Below are positions 12,404-23,203 of a stretch of DNA of 64,000 nucleotides, piece by piece. Below the pieces are notes generated by a model. The model searched no databases and was not told where the DNA came from. It was given only the letters and a program-made list of their open reading frames with translations. Numbering within the stretch: the first letter of the stretch is position 1; the number at the start of each line of letters is the position of its first letter. The stretch is from Linnemannia hyalina (taxonomy: Eukaryota > Mortierellomycota > Mortierellomycetes > Mortierellales > Mortierellaceae): NCBI GenBank assembly GCA_019671135.1, contig JAHRHY010000017.1, positions 682,001 to 746,000 of the forward strand, read 5' to 3'. A program made the position numbers and the translations under genes.

Positions 12404-12815
12404 GACAGGTATCTCGAAGAAAATAAAAACGCAGACGGGGTTAGGAGAAAGAAACAGCGCCTTCCTTTATTTATGGGGGATGATGGATGAGAGTGGCTTG
12501 AGCTTCTTGCCCTCCTGTTCTCTCTAATATGGATGAACAGGAATGAAGTAGGGTTCTGTGGACGTGGTGGCGATGGGAAAATGAACTGTTGACAAAGGTT
12601 GGATCTTGTACATGACGTTTATGCATGTCCTTGTTCTCAAGGCTATTGATTTTCAGCGGAGTTGGAGGCTCTTCCTCTCTTCTGTCTCTTACGAGTTCAT
12701 GGGTTGACAGGTTTACCTCCATTTATGCTACTTTTCTGCTTCACCCATAGTCTTTTCTCCCCTCCTTCTTCATGCCATTCATTTTCTTTGCTTCCATTCC
12801 CACAAGACCATTTCC

Positions 12816-13492
12816 CTTTCTTTTCATCTTTATTTTTCTCGTGCTTTCTTCCTTCTCGGTACTCTTTTGAAAGATGTTGTTTTATTAGTCTGTCGAGATC
12901 ACACAGATGTGAGTTCAAAGGTAGCTGTATTCTGACAGCACCTACCCGCAAAACTTCACATCTCCTCTATTCGAACTATTGCCCGACCACCCATAGTTAG
13001 GATGTGGGGGAGTTGTACTGCCCCCCCCCCCTTTCTTTTCCGTGTAGCTCTCCTTGCCCTCTCCATCATCCACTTTTCATGTTAATGACCGGGAATGGCA
13101 AAAACAGAAACAGGTCGCTGAATAACACCCTGGTGGCAAAAAAGCGATGATGGCTAATTCATGCAAAACGAAACTCCACGCCCATGACAAGGAGGTGCGA
13201 CAGAGCAAAAAGAACAAGCTAGTTGCCTAAAGGAAGCCTTCTTGAATATCACCTCAGTGGCAGTGAAAAAAAAGTGTGTGTGGAATCTCGAGAAAAAAGA
13301 GAGTTAAAGTCAGGATGAGGCCGATGTAAAAGACCGTATCTTGATGAAGAAAAGAGGGATCGAGAAGCGGATCGCGTGGTCCTCTTCTTCTCGTCAAGAG
13401 CAACAAGGGAGTGGTAACGCTTGAAAAGCAATGTTTGTTTTTTCAGTCATGTTTTTCACGTACACACATTCTAACTATGGGTGGTCAGGCAA
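12816..13492. other. Junction region, no gene recognised
   Basis: This stretch lies between inverted repeat R2 and lipase segment B. It has T- and C-rich stretches, including a C10 run near 13021-13030. I see no splice-consistent gene. Confidence 0.5.
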
Positions 13493-16285
13493 TAGTTTGT
13501 GGAGAAAGAAAGATTTGATGTGGAGAAAAAAACAATGAGTATTTTTTGGTGACATGGATGTATCAAATGACCCTTGAGAAAAAAAATCCAGCTTTGTTGG
13601 CAGAGGGAGCCGGACGAGGGAAAGAGACCGCGAACATAGGCATGCATTTTCGGATAGCTGATGTCTCCATGTGATGCCTAATTAATCTCAACCTCAACTT
13701 TTTAAACCGTTTTGTTGTTGTCGTTGCTTTGGTTTCTTTATTGCTCAGCTTGTTTTTTTTTTGTTTGTCATCGTATTTTCTCTAGCTGAAATCCTTAGAT
13801 CTAACCCTTTGCACATTGTGCATGATGCCCTGTCATGCAGGTCAAGACGAGGCGCAAAATGCACCCTCTTTATCAATTGCAGATGTAGGTCCAAACGGCA
13901 AAAGTCCATTCCTACATGTCTGAACGCTCTCTTCCAGCAGGAAAGAAGCCACGCAATGTCACATCTCTAATTCTGTCACTTTACTCGAATCTCCATCATC
14001 AAAAAAGAGCATTGTACCCGTTGTCTTGCTGTAGCGTCCGTGCGGGTTCAATCATCGTTCACCACCCATTGAAAACCTTTTTTTTTTTATTTGTCATCGC
14101 CATTTCATGTCTTTCATTGCACCTACGAGAGAGAAAGGGGGTTCAACGTTAACTTCCCTCTTCTCCATGAGACGTTCTTCCAACCATCTTCAACTCATTT
14201 CAGTAGGTTATGCGTCCCTTGACTTTCTATTACTCGTGACATCAACAAAACTTGTTCTATTAGCCCTCCAGTCTTCGCCACCAACCTCAACCTAGGTACC
14301 CTCCAATTGTCACTTTATCCGTCACCCATGAGCAAGATAGCTACATACACAATTAATATTTTTTTCTTTTCACTCTCCGCGCAGATGGCTATCTAAGCGC
14401 CAAAATCAGGTACGGTACGAACAGGCTTCACCAAAAGCAAATTTGTGGCCTTCTTCGTTGTTTTCAATGCTTTCCGCCAAAGGGTATGAACTAGTAAAAC
14501 AGTACAAATAGACAAGGCATTCCTTCAGTTTTCAAAGGGTTTTCTTCATTGCACAGACTTTCCACTTCCTCCTCAATCCACCAGACAAACACACCATAGC
14601 CACCCACTTCTTCGAACAGTCTCCTTCCCTCTCTCCAACCCAAAAAAAAAACGCGCCTCTAATCTCAAGATGAAGTTCTCCATCGCCTCCGTTCTCAGCA
14701 CTGCCTCTGCTGCCCTCACCATCTTTTCCTCCGTTCAGGCTGCCGCCATCCCTACACCCGTCGAGATCCAGAAGCGTGACATCGAAGGCCTTAACAACTA
14801 TGCCTGCAAGCTGACACCTGCCCATCCTAGGTACCAGTCGGAGAAAGTGAACTGACCGCTCCTGGCATTCGTCCACAATGTGTTGAGATGACTGACCGAT
14901 CTTCCTTCGATTGACATTAACCTAGGCCTCTGTTGCTAGTCCACGGTACGACTTTGACCGTGGACTCTTGGTCAACCTGGGCACCTCTCCTCATCAAGGA
15001 AGGCTACTGCGTCTTTGGACAGACTTACGGAAAGTACAAGAATATCCCTCTTTTCGGAGGCATTGCACCCATTGAGGACAATGCTCAGGAGGTCGCCAAC
15101 TTTGCCAACGATGTCCTGACCAGGATGAACGCCACCCAGCTCGACTACATTGGTCACTCTCAGGGTGGAATTCTGGGTCGCTATTGGATCAAGTACCTCG
15201 ATGGAGCTGGAAAGATCAACCGGTAAGTGACATGTAACATTTTGATTGATTGTAGTTCACGCGTCAGTTTTTACTTACTGGTGCCTGGTGTTTATTTTTG
15301 TTTCGCCGTCTCGTAGAATGATCGGTATCTCGCCCATCCAGCATGGAACCACCTTGGACGGAATCACCACCTTCGCCAGCGCCCTTCATCTCTTAAACCC
15401 CGCCCAGCCACTCTTTGACGCCGTCGCCCCCGCCCTCTACCAGATGAGTACGCCGATATTCTATTCTTGACCTCTCACACGTTGGTCGTCCAAGATGAAC
15501 TTGTTTCTTACATATTTTCCTTTTTTCCTCCTCTCCGTTCATGAACGTTACATTAGTTGTCGGATCGCCCTTTATGCAGAAGCTGAACGCTGGCGGAGAC
15601 ACTTCCCCTGGCGTGATTCAATCCAACATTGCAACCCGCTACGATGAGGTCGTGACCCCCTGGGAGACTTGCTACCAAGACGCCCCCGGAGTCACCAACA
15701 CCCTCCTCCAAGACCTTTGCCTGCTTGCCCTTAACGAGCACAGTAAGTTTCTTATCTGGTTTAGTGCGATGCAACAACAGCAAAAGTACTTGATTCGCAC
15801 ACGACTAACTTCGGTGTTTTTCCATATTTTTGTTTTCGCGCACAACTTAGTCACCATTATCAACTCCAAGATCGCTCTGCGATGGGCATTGAACCAGCTT
15901 GACCCCTCTACCGCCAAGACCGCTAACTGCCTCTCTGTCTTCTAAGTCGCTGAGAAAATGGCGCGGTTGAATGACAAGCAACTATCTATATACACTCCCA
16001 TGCCTATCCGCCTCGACCGTCACCCCTCCTACGCATGTGAACTATTATGAGCACTTTGCCACCACGACGGTTCGTTCTTCACACTCTTTATTATTTACAC
16101 AAAAAATGACGCTGGATCGTCAAACACAACAATAAAAAAGTCCTCTTGTCATCCTCTGAAAGTACATCGCATTCTCTGTTGGTGCGACCGACTTTGTCCT
16201 TCTCGAATGAAATCCTTGTTGGCCACATGCCACCTCTCCAATTCATTAAAGAACACAACCAAGCCTTATTGAAAAAATAAATCTG
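13493..16285 (+). repeat. Segmental duplication, copy B (lipase cassette)
   Basis: Direct copy of 6669-9330. Relative to A it has a roughly 80-bp extra stretch upstream (around 13820-14030) and small indels in the distal promoter. The gene and its introns are almost identical. Confidence 0.93.
14670..15945 (+). CDS. Secreted class-2 triacylglycerol lipase-type alpha/beta hydrolase, copy B
   Basis: Exons 14670-14830, 14926-15222, 15317-15447, 15557-15742 and 15851-15945 give 289 residues with the same phases as copy A. Signal peptide, Lys-Arg site, GHSQGG elbow, YDEVVTPW and LNEH are all kept, so the enzyme should be active. Most differences cluster near the active-site entrance: GTTLTVDSW replaces GTALDVSAW, LFGGIAPIEDNAQ replaces LLAAIAPIEDSAQ, and EHITIINSK replaces EHLAIIYSK. 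Near-identity in the introns points to recent duplication or gene conversion. Different substrate preference is possible but not shown. Confidence 0.93.
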
Positions 16286-17202
16286 CCTCCTATGATCCTG
16301 GTGCCTTTGTTGGGGTCATTGGACATTGGCTCCACGAAGACAAGCAACAGCCGCATGTATATGCAAATACAACCCCGCTTCCTCTCAGCCTATTGCCTTG
16401 ACCCAATTGTCCTGACAGTCAACACCCAATTCTAATATCCATGTATGTTGTGGTTGATCGCATTAACAAGGGAGGAAAAATAAAAACAAGAGAAAAACTG
16501 GTCAGTGGTCCGAGAAGCGTCATATCAAATCCAACCACCCGCAACAATACAAAGGAGGGGGATAGATGCAAGATCCTAGTCTATTGTATCCTAAGCCTGT
16601 CAAGGGATTGCAGCGGCTTTGTTCATCGGTAGTGCTCCGATGAGCCCATAGAACCCCGGAGGAACTCACAATATAATGCAGATACTTGTTGAGCAGTGGT
16701 CAACGCATTACATAGCCACCACTTTTTTGAAGCGGGAATAAATGGTTTGGGGTACGCATAAGAACAAACGGCGTTTTTAGAGGCACGCCAACCATATGGC
16801 CGAGTTCCACTCTAAAAAGAAACACTAACGAAGAATGATCTTTCTGGAGGATCCCATATGGTTTACCCCGACACATCTATTAGAGAAGGATACCACCCCT
16901 TTCCTCCACGTTTGTATTGTTCAGAGAGATAGATGTATGACAACGAGAACATAATTACGAATAAGAGCGGTGTACGTTCCTTCTGCATGCCATTGCTTGC
17001 CTGTTGTTTTCGAATAGAGGCGAAAGAAATGGAATGCGGAGTAGAAGTTGTGGAGATAAAGGGATGAATGCTAGAAGGTATGAGTGGACTCGAGGTGGTG
17101 AACAAAAGGCGAAAGGGGGGACGAGAAAGGAGACTGATGGGGGAGGAAGAAGGTGAGAAGCTTTTTGCTTTTTATATAAGACTGCTGCAGCACTACAAAG
17201 CA
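16286..17202. other. Intergenic, no gene recognised
   Basis: This region lies between lipase B and the convergent unknown gene at 17203. Only short unsupported open frames are present. Confidence 0.5.
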
Positions 17203-18054
17203 CTACAAGGGGTGCTGTCGTCTTCTCTTTCCTGATCGACTGTGTTCGCCAATCTTGTCATTGTCATCAAAAAGTGCTTCATTCTCATTCCTGCTGGCAG
17301 AGGGAGAGCTCGTTGTGTCATTGAACAGAGTGCTTGCAAAACCTTCTTTGTCTTCGGAAAAAAGCCCGAGCTCATTCCGAATGACTGCCTTGCTGATCCT
17401 GTTTATAGCCGTCATAAGTGTCTGTTGGTTCCGGACGACTATTGCCAAATCTCCTTCGGTTATGGCTCTATCTGGTCTGTTGGAGTTCAAAGGTACAGCA
17501 GTATCCGCAGCTTGAATGCTAGATCTCGCAGCGGAGGTTCTAGCCGATGCACTAAGAGGACATGACGACGACAGATGGTGGACCATATTGGTCATCGCAC
17601 CCAAGGACCTTCTGTAACAGAGAAGGAAACAACCAAACACGACAGACGCTCTCAGGAGTGCTTGTTTCGACTGTGCTGCGTTCGATACATCGAAAAAGCG
17701 AAGAACAAGTGTCTTGAGGCACTGCCTTTGAGCTCTCACCCATCTGCCTTCGCTGACCGCCTTCTTGTAGTTAGACCGCCGCTTACGCGCATAGACCATG
17801 AATTCTGGCAACCATGGCGGACGTGGGGTGCCTGGAGGTTCGTCAAACACGCGAAACCGGGGATCGTTGTCATCCTGTACTGGCTGCCACTGCTCGTTAA
17901 TCGCAAACTGCTCAATCGTCTTTCCCAGATCAGTCGTCTCGCAGGTGTAGAATGGGTTGGCGTGGAACGATTCTTCATCTTCAATCTTGAGCACGCCGTC
18001 ATCGGCCTCAGGCAATGCCGCCCTGTCTGTCAGAATGGTGACTTTAATCAGCAT
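17203..18054 (-). CDS. Unrecognised protein, 283 residues, single exon
   Basis: I do not recognise a family. The frame is open further upstream to 18150, but the ATG at 18054 (MLIKVTILTDRAAL) is the more natural start. The N-terminal third is acidic and rich in aromatic residues, with FRVFDEPPGTPRPPWLPEF. A basic helix follows, then a hydrophobic stretch near residue 150 (VVFGCFLLCY) that could be one membrane segment. The C-terminal half is Ser/Ala-rich and ends in a basic GKRRRQHPL. It may contain unrecognised introns. Its place inside a rearranged block fits a lineage-specific gene. Confidence 0.45.
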   Translation of the reverse strand: MLIKVTILTDRAALPEADDGVLKIEDEESFHANPFYTCETTDLGKTIEQFAINEQWQPVQDDNDPRFRVFDEPPGTPRPPWLPEFMVYARKRRSNYKKAVSEGRWVRAQRQCLKTLVLRFFDVSNAAQSKQALLRASVVFGCFLLCYRRSLGAMTNMVHHLSSSCPLSASARTSAARSSIQAADTAVPLNSNRPDRAITEGDLAIVVRNQQTLMTAINRISKAVIRNELGLFSEDKEGFASTLFNDTTSSPSASRNENEALFDDNDKIGEHSRSGKRRRQHPL

Positions 18055-19734
18055 GGTGGTAAAAGTGAAAAGGAAAAGTGATGGACATTTCTGCCATGTC
18101 AACAACCGCCGCGCAGAAAATTTTATTTGTATCTTTGAGGACGTCACCAAGATCAGTTAAGTTCTTAATCTCCTCAGAATTTGGTAATGAGAAGACGTCT
18201 TGCGGACATCCGTCAAATGATAAAGGGGACGTCCATCAAACGATAAAGAGGATGTCTTGCGGACGTTCAGTTGGAGAAATAAGGTTTGGAAAAGGTACCA
18301 GAAAATTTAACTAAGGATACAATAACTGGCAGCCAAGCGTTCAAAGCGACGTTGCTTTTTGATCCTTCGATGTCTACTCTTCCTATCATACTGACGCAGA
18401 ATTCAGTAAGCGTTGGATTGTTCATCTACTAATAGGTTTAGAGAATCAACCTACGCAGGATCAGATGCAGTCTATTTTATCTATGATAAGTCATTTGGAA
18501 ATGTGTCAATATGATTCGTCGTTTGGAGGAAACGGTTGAGGGCTGCGCGATGATATGTTCAGGAATTCAGAATGGACGGAGAGGGCTATGATATTCATGA
18601 GCAAAGGCAGCATCGGCAAGCGTCTCCATACTCATTCAATAACAATAAGGCCCTGACTCCTTCATTCCAAAGAAGTCACCCCCGCCTATCTGGTTAAGTC
18701 AGCCCTACCGCTAGTCAAGATAGCTATTTGAGCTTTGCTGGTGTATCGTCTAGTACACCAAGAGGGTCTTTTGAATAAGTCAGATGACAATAACTTGATA
18801 CTTTGAGTATGGTTTTTTCTGTACTTTGCTACCCTACAACAATAGGCAACAATGGCATGTGCACTATGCTTGTTTCCCACACTGTCCATGCATGGCATGC
18901 ACCCGGTAACAACTGTGTCTTGATGCCCTTGCTGCATTGCATGCTTTGGTGGCAAAAGGTCGTGTCTCACACTCTTCGTGCATGCAGTATCATCTGTGTC
19001 TTGATTCTAACAACGCATACACGTACCAAGGAGACGCTTCACTTGACTTTCTTAGAGCAGGAGCACTTGAAGCAGCAAAGGGAAGGAAGCAAAAAAGAGA
19101 GATCACTGTTAGTTTGGACCACACGGATTGCTGGCTTTTCCCAAGCAAAAAAAGAGTTTACGCATGCACTTCCCTACACCAACAAAGTCAGCCTACATCC
19201 TGAGACCTTGGTACATACCAACTAGGGATGATGGCGAGAGAGAGTATGGCGCGGTGCGAGAGAGGGAGGAAAAAGGACGAAGACGCCTGGCGAGAAAATA
19301 ATAAATAAAGGGGAGCGGTTAGTTTGTAGTTGGACTATGTTTTGGCGGCAACTGGCATGTACTCGATATTGAACAACGACAGAAGCAGCTACGCGTCTCT
19401 TTTCCAAATGAACATACCAACCCGGGCTCGGAGACCCGGGAAAAGTGGAGAAGAATGTGTGTTGTTGTCTACAGGCGGTACAGGACAATAGACTAAAGGA
19501 AATTATCAAAGAAAACGATGGTTAGGATCCATATATGGACGTCCTGCATCGACTTGCACGTTCATTCGCATCTTGCAGCGACATACTTGATTGTGGCGGG
19601 TGGTTGGACGGACAGGCGGTAAAGGAAAACAAAATGCGTTCTGTGTTGGCAACGAGTGAAAGGGAGAAAGAAGGAAGGAGTATACGTGTATGTTTTGTTT
19701 TTCTTTGTGGTAATAAGAATAAGGAAGGAAATGA
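18055..19734. other. Intergenic, no gene recognised
   Basis: The longest open stretch (18803-19225, plus) has no splice partners or family features and uneven composition. I do not call it a gene. Confidence 0.5.
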
Positions 19735-20147
19735 CGAAGATGATTCTGTGGGAACGGAAGCAAAGAGAATGAATGTCATGAAGAGGGAGGGAAGAAATGA
19801 CTATGGGTGAAGCAGAAAAGTAGCACCAATGGAAGTAGACCTGTCAACCCATGAACTTGTAAGAGACAGAAGAGAGGAAGAGCCTCCAACCCCGCTGAAA
19901 ATCAATAGCCTTGGGAACAAGGATATGCATAAACGTCACGTACAAGATACGACCTCTATCAACAATTCATTTTCCCATCGCCACCACGTCCACAGAACCC
20001 TACTTCATTCCTGTTCATCCATATTAGAGAGAACAGGAGGGCAAGAAGCTCAAGCCACTCTCATCCATCATCCCCCATAAATAAAGGAAGGCGCTGTTTC
20101 TTTCTCCTTACCCTGTTTGCGTTTTTATTTTCTTCGAGATACCTGTC

Positions 20148-20390
20148 ATGTCCAACTGCCACAGCAACAACGAAACCCGACCCTCAAACGACAGTTCCAA
20201 GAATGAAATCAACGGGAACATGCCCTCAACAACCACTCCTGTCCTCACCACCCATGTTCTCAACAGCAAACGCTCTTTCCACGAACAGCGACGACAGCCC
20301 TAATATCTCCAATGGCAATAGTTCTCCTGGCTTCAACAGCAATATCTTTCCTGTTTTCAACGGCTTTGGCTCTCCTATTCTCAAAAATAT
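20148..20390 (+). pseudogene. Ser/Asn-rich leader frame, R3 copy, frame-shifted
   Basis: The frame opens MSNCHSNNETRPSND, but the reading frame of the MSNCHS start stops near 20300 (after SFHEQRRQP). The homologous continuation to FGSPIL lies in another frame, because of a 2-nt difference from R1 near 20270. No kinase exons follow. Confidence 0.65.
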
Positions 20391-20502
20391 TAGATCTCAG
20401 ACGCATTCCTTCAGCTCGCCAAAGTTGATCATTGCATATCACATGACATACCATGCATGTGGGATGTTGGGCCTTGGCAATATTGGCCAATAGTCTAGAC
20501 AT

Positions 20503-21120
20503 TTATTCGGCGTTGAAGAAATCTTCCTCGGCCTCGTCGGCACTGCCTCCATCCTCATCTTCATCCACATCCTCAGCCTCAGCCTCAGCCTCAGCCTCAG
20601 CCTCCTCCTCCTCTTCATCCTCAGCCTCATCTTCATCTTCATCCTCAGCCTCATCTTCATCTTCATCCCCAGCCTCAGCTTCATCCTCAACCCCATCCTC
20701 ATCCCCATCCTCAGCGTCATCATCATTAGGCTCAACAACTCCTTGCGGCGGAAGGTACTCCTGATAGATGGCTTTGGATTGGTGGTGACCAACCTCCATG
20801 CTCACAGCGGCAGCCTTCATTGCCAACACGCCCGCCTGGGCAATGGTTGCACGCTTGGCCCAAAATCCGTCGGCTCTGTTCGCGTTGAATGTTGTCATGT
20901 TGGCGAACAACCGTTGGCGACGCTTTTGTGACAGATTGGGGATCTTGATAAGAGCGCGATAGTCGCGTTCTGCTGTCTCTCGGTCATGGTATTCAAACTT
21001 TGTCGCAAAGCCCGCCATAGACACGTGCTCGATGTCCCTTTCTTGATAGCCCATGCGAGATGGTCCGAATTCTCCACGTTGAGTGACATGTTTCCTAGAT
21101 GTAATCCGCTCTAACAGCAA
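20503..21120 (-). CDS. Unrecognised protein with long acidic repeat tail
   Basis: The frame is open for about 205 codons, but no ATG begins it. It opens after a TGTTAG/CATCTAG acceptor-like stretch near 21100, so an upstream exon is probable. The first half is basic and mixed (YHDRETAERDYRALIK, LSQKRRQRLFAN, ADGFWAKRATIAQAG). The second half is an Asp/Glu/Ala run ending in EEDFFNAE. The core is conserved in the truncated copy at 11729-11992, including the Trp, which supports coding. No family is recognised. Charge segregation would suit a chaperone-like or nucleic-acid-binding role, but that is guesswork. Confidence 0.55.
   Translation of the reverse strand: MLLERITSRKHVTQRGEFGPSRMGYQERDIEHVSMAGFATKFEYHDRETAERDYRALIKIPNLSQKRRQRLFANMTTFNANRADGFWAKRATIAQAGVLAMKAAAVSMEVGHHQSKAIYQEYLPPQGVVEPNDDDAEDGDEDGVEDEAEAGDEDEDEAEDEDEDEAEDEEEEEAEAEAEAEAEDVDEDEDGGSADEAEEDFFNAE
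20551..20729 (-). repeat. Coding minisatellite of Asp/Glu/Ala codons
   Basis: Imperfect 6-bp and 12-18-bp units of the types CAGCCT and CATCTT make up most of this stretch. It is expanded relative to the homologous tail at 11885-11975, where far fewer units are present. Confidence 0.85.
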
Positions 21121-21166
21121 GTTGTCAATCGAGAATTAATTATCAATGGTTACGATACATAGCCAT

Positions 21167-21613
21167 CTAAACTACAGGCGCAAAGCCTCGCTTTATCAGG
21201 CGATGAAAGTCCCAGGGCCTACGAAGCGATCTGGGCGTAACGACGGCCGACCACCAGACCACATTCCTTCCGCACGGGCGACCCAACTTGCTTGTAAATC
21301 CCCCACGTCGAGAAGGCAACGCATTGGCAAGGTGTTGTTCAGCAAGGCATTGAGTCATTGAAGACTATGAAATGATATCATTTACCTGTTGTATACCCGG
21401 CTGATTTGATTTGTCGAAGAGAAAGAGGGAGAGAAGATTACAGAGTAAGGATGGTAAGTGATGAAGAAAAAAGCGAGAAATGGTGATGAAAAAGGAGGAG
21501 TGGGTAGGAAGGTTAAAAAGGCTATCAAATATTAAAAAGGTCAAATATTAGAAAGAAACGACATCAAATCAATATATTTATTTCCTTGCTAGATAGGAAA
21601 TAACTGAAGGATT
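21167..21613. other. No gene recognised
   Basis: This stretch lies between the acidic-tail frame and the Crinkler-like fragment. A minus-strand open stretch at 21167-21358 lacks support. The rest is purine-rich. Confidence 0.4.
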
Positions 21614-21757
21614 ATGTCAGCTTTGCCCGTGGATTTCGAGCACGTTGATGCAAACAAACTCACCCTTTGGCGCATCTCAATCCCAGATGCTGACGAGGAC
21701 GAGGACGAGCACGAATCCTCGGCTTACAACCTTTTGGACATAGCACTGACTAAATGA
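21614..21757 (+). pseudogene. Fragment of a Crinkler-type N-terminal domain
   Basis: The frame reads LPVDFEHVDANKLTLWRISI then an acidic run. The part DANKLTLWR followed by I/V-S-I-P is typical of the Crinkler (CRN) N-terminal domain of oomycete and early-diverging fungal effectors. The first 40 or so residues of that domain are absent. TATGTCAG just upstream could be the acceptor of a lost first exon. After about 21712 the sequence becomes homologous to an intron of kinase K1 and the frame stops at 21757. It is best read as an exon remnant joined to kinase DNA. Confidence 0.6.
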
Positions 21758-21786
21758 TCTTTCTACTTGCACTTTCCAGCTTGTAG

Positions 21787-23203
21787 TCTGTGGAACCGCG
21801 TTCGTACTTCGTTGACCAAGTCACTGGCGAAAGATACAAGAAGAATGATACTCTCGGAAAGGTAACCATTGTCAAGAGAAAATGAACAGTACAAGTCAGA
21901 CCTTTGGTTTTTCTTCAGACTGAGGCATTAACCGATGTGATATTCAATTGAAATAATAGGGTGGATTCGGTGTGGTATACAGGGTTGTTAATAATGATGG
22001 GAAGGCGTACGCGCTGAGGACATTCAAGAACGGTGTCTCTGGAAGAAACGTAAGTTGACATGTCTGATGTTTGTTGAAGGCATATCCGTGAACAATACCT
22101 ATACTCATTATGGCGCGTCCCTACCCTTATCTCCGCTAATAGTTCCAGCGCGAGATCAACATGTTTGACGCCGCAGGAAAACATGACAACATCGTCAAGT
22201 ATTTCGGGCTTGTCAACGACCCAAGCGGAAAGTTTCCACTTTTTGAACTCTGTCGCCCGCTGGTAAGCTAATAGCTGTATAAACATGCAAAACCGAAATG
22301 AGAGCGAGTTGCATAGGTTTTGACTACAATTAATGAAAGTTTTGCGCCGTCCAACCAGACCTAACAGAGCCATCATCCTCTCCTATTGATCACATATAGG
22401 ATCTTTTCGATCTTATCCGCAACCGAGGCCACCTCACCTATCCGGAGGTCAGTTACTTTGGATTGGGGATCGCCGCAGGAATCGCGCACTTGCACGAGAA
22501 AACGGTTATCCACTGCGATCTCAAACCTGAGAACGTTCTTATTACCTCTGATATGCAGGTCCGAGTTGGCGACTTGGGATTGGCGGAGCGGCACGACCTG
22601 AGCCGCAGGGTCAAGGGGTGCGTCAGAACCAACAATTTCATTGCTCCAGAGGTGGTGAACGGGATGCCCCATACATACAAGATGGATGTTTTCAGCTTCG
22701 GATGCATCGTGTACATGATGCTCTTGGGGTTCCGGCCGTTCATCACGACACTGTAAGGAATAGGTTTAACAATGCTGCTTTATGCTCAGCATGCAATGTG
22801 CAAAGCTGAAATGGTAGTCCTAACTAACGATTTATGTATTGACTTCATAGATCTCATGTCTTCCCCAACCAGTTGGAGAACGTCCTGCTTGAGAATGGGG
22901 CCAGTAAGGATCCTACCAAGAGGCTTATCCCTGATTCACAGGCCTTGCTCAGGAAACTATTGCGTCTTGATCCTCGTGAACGGCCGACGTCTAATCGTAT
23001 AGCCCTCGAGTGCTTCGTCGTGATTGGCCATTGCCCAACCAAGTTGGACGAGGGTGTTTTCTACACACCCTACACACCCACCCGTCAGCGAGAACAAGAG
23101 GAAGGACGCCCCCGCTCAGGAAGAGGAAGAAATCAGAGAGGTCCAGAGCGCCAAGTATGAGTACGACGACTTGGAAGATCCTTACGTCGACTTTGACCTT
23201 TGA
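21787..23203 (+). pseudogene. Protein kinase gene K2, nearly intact but with altered catalytic residues
   Basis: Exons 21787-21861, 21960-22049, 22143-22262, 22400-22752 and 22851-23160 join in frame. They carry the glycine loop GGFGVVYRV, HCDLKPENVL as catalytic loop, DLGLAE as metal motif, FIAPEV, and KMDVFSFGCIVYMML. The ATP-anchoring lysine is replaced by arginine (YALRTF; K1 has YALKSF). The HRD arginine is cysteine. No first exon with a donor site is found, because DNA upstream of 21712 is Crinkler-like. At the 3' end another frame encodes a plausible acidic tail (REVQSAKYEYDDLEDPYVDF) up to 23203, suggesting a frameshift near 23070. It is probably not active; a pseudokinase role remains possible. 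Confidence 0.78.

Larger units (their letters stand above)
11729..12815 (-). repeat. Repeat R2, inverted copy of 19735-20899
   Basis: The plus strand here reads as the reverse complement of 19735-20899. It holds the 3' part of the acidic-tail gene (plus strand) and, tail-to-tail, the Ser/Asn leader frame 12403-12002 and its upstream region (minus strand). The left border coincides with the truncation point of kinase K1. R2 differs from R3 mainly by a shorter acidic repeat and an expanded 14-bp minisatellite. Confidence 0.88.
19735..20899 (+). repeat. Repeat R3, direct partner of R1 and inverted partner of R2
   Basis: The order is upstream region, Ser/Asn leader on the plus strand (ATG at 20148), then the acidic-tail gene on the minus strand, tail-to-tail. 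The leader homology breaks after FGSPIL as in R2, so R2 and R3 share that junction and derive from one rearranged ancestor. Confidence 0.88.

Noticed and set aside
18803..19225. 140-codon plus-strand open stretch in the accessory block
   Set aside because: No splice partners, no paralogue among the repeats and no recognisable motif; kept only as a note.
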